A stretch of 44,187 nt of DNA from Olavius algarvensis Gamma 3 endosymbiont (GTDB lineage Bacteria; Pseudomonadota; Gammaproteobacteria; GCA-001735895): assembly GCA_001735895.1 (NCBI GenBank), contig DS021198.1:39007-83193 (forward strand), written 5' to 3'. The position numbers were made by a program, and so were the translations under genes. Positions within the stretch are counted from its first letter, which is position 1, and each line of letters begins with the position of its first letter. Positions 43,490 to 44,187 of the stretch are shown one piece after another. The notes under the pieces are model-generated. The model ran no database searches and was not told where the DNA came from. It was given only the letters and a program-made list of their open reading frames with translations.

Positions 43490-43535
43490 ATCTCCGCTCC
43501 ATAACGTCATCTCCGCGCCATAATGTCATCCCCGC
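43490..43535. repeat. Short tandem repeat (19-base unit)
   Basis: ATCTCCGCTCCATAACGTC (43490-43508) is followed directly by ATCTCCGCGCCATAATGTC (43509-43527), differing at two positions, and then by a partial ATCCCCGC. It lies between the end of the formate dehydrogenase operon and the transposase remnant. Confidence 0.7.
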
Positions 43536-43561
43536 TTGCGCGCACTGCTGTCCGGAATAAA

Positions 43562-44187
43562 TCATAATGCCAACTGTGCTTGATGTATTTGGAAATCGGA
43601 TTTCCATTTTCGTCGTCGTTTAAGTACTTCGAATTCGAGTCTGGGTCGCTGGAATAGAGTCGATTTGAGTTCCGCCAGCCACAGATAAAAACCGCGTCTC
43701 GATCCACAAAGTTGCCGGTATAGATCGGCGATGAGATACGTGATCAATGCCACCAGTATCTGGATTTTGACCGCATTCTCGCTTTGACCGAGAAACTTTT
43801 TGATTTTCAGGTTCTGCTTGACCCACTTGAACCAGAGTTCGATCGCCCAACGCTGCTTGTACAGCGCTGCAACTTCTTCAACCGGGACCCCCATCAGGTT
43901 GGTTACCAGTACCAGCGGGTCCACATGATCCTCTCGATGCACCACTATTCGCCGCAACGGTTTGACGTAGTTGTTTTTCCGGCCGCCGCCAGGCCATTTG
44001 TTTTTAAACTCAATGACCTCATCCGACAGTATATCTCCTTCGGTCGAGCGGCTTTTGAGCACCCTGATCGATGCGTTACGCTTTAACCGGGTCACAAAGA
44101 AAGCACCCTCCTGGTCGATTTGATGCCACCAATTGTAATCGCAATATCCCTTATCAAACACATACTTAGCGCCCTTCTCGATTCAAC
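43562..44187 (-). pseudogene. IS4-family (DDE) transposase, C-terminal part, probably inactive
   Basis: The readable part (199 residues from 44161) contains VFDKGYCDYNWWHQID, VTRLKRNAS, YKQRWAIELWFKWVKQNLKI (the YREK-type motif with the catalytic Glu) and a typical C-terminal RRKWKSDF. Read back towards the window edge, the frame continues as IEKGAKY and then meets an in-frame TGA at 44185-44183, inside what should be conserved transposase sequence. The gene is therefore probably broken by a stop or frameshift, although a contig-end artefact is possible. The insertion sequence is also incomplete here. Confidence 0.75.
43562..44187. mobile_element. Fragment of an IS4-type insertion sequence at the right edge
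   Basis: The transposase remnant defines it. The left end of the element is somewhere between the tandem repeat at 43535 and the transposase stop at 43562; a matching terminal inverted repeat cannot be confirmed because the other end is outside the window. Confidence 0.6.

Overview
The window looks like part of a gammaproteobacterial chromosome. The evidence is moderately high GC, small conserved families typical of that class (DUF1285, DUF4124, DUF6494), oligopeptide ABC and DUF3305/DUF3306 proteins, and densely packed operons. No rRNA, tRNA, CRISPR array or phage module was seen. The right end is interrupted by an IS4-type transposase fragment.

Layout. 1-4130 (minus): start of an exported protein, a double ABC ATPase of the peptide-transporter type, and a metallo-beta-lactamase/cyclic-nucleotide-binding fusion. 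4245-7197 (minus): a tight DUF1285 / class IV aminotransferase / sulfotransferase-like operon, preceded by a small outer-membrane protein. 7362-12183: a Tat-like small protein, a PQQ-associated CxxxCW protein, a diheme cytochrome c, a NosR-type membrane flavo-iron-sulfur protein and a small membrane protein. 12212-13739 (minus): moeA and moaD. 13984-19140 (plus): an AorABC-type tungsten aldehyde oxidoreductase operon with a MoaD-like protein, an unknown 109-residue protein and an E1-like adenylyltransferase. 19194-23862: a DUF4124 protein, then a TPR/beta-barrel protein with two FecR-domain proteins. 23870-28024: mobB, mobA, DUF6494, moaB, fdhD and moaA. 28176-33099: a three-domain GNAT/FAD-oxidase/methyltransferase fusion, alanine dehydrogenase and a nitrilase-family amidase. 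33375-43487 (plus): a ten-gene formate dehydrogenase operon ending in a NarI-like cytochrome b and an HdrD/DsrK-like iron-sulfur protein. 43562-44187 (minus): IS4 remnant.

How it fits together. The theme is pterin-based molybdenum/tungsten redox chemistry. moaA, moaB, moaD, moeA, mobA and mobB make the cofactor, and fdhD and a TorD-type chaperone deliver it to formate dehydrogenase. The AOR-type enzyme needs an unguanylated tungsten bis-pterin, for which the operon carries its own MoaD-like and E1-like proteins. By inference, the island oxidises aldehydes (perhaps from a PQQ alcohol dehydrogenase outside the window) to acids and passes electrons to NAD, while formate electrons enter the quinone pool or the HdrD/DsrK-like module. 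moaC, moaE, a tungstate/molybdate transporter and nosZ are absent from the window.

The least conventional items are the GNAT/FAD/methyltransferase fusion, the 109-residue Gly-tailed protein in the aor operon, the structured leader before aorC, the Hdr/Dsr-like module on the formate dehydrogenase operon, and the TPR-barrel/FecR/FecR locus.
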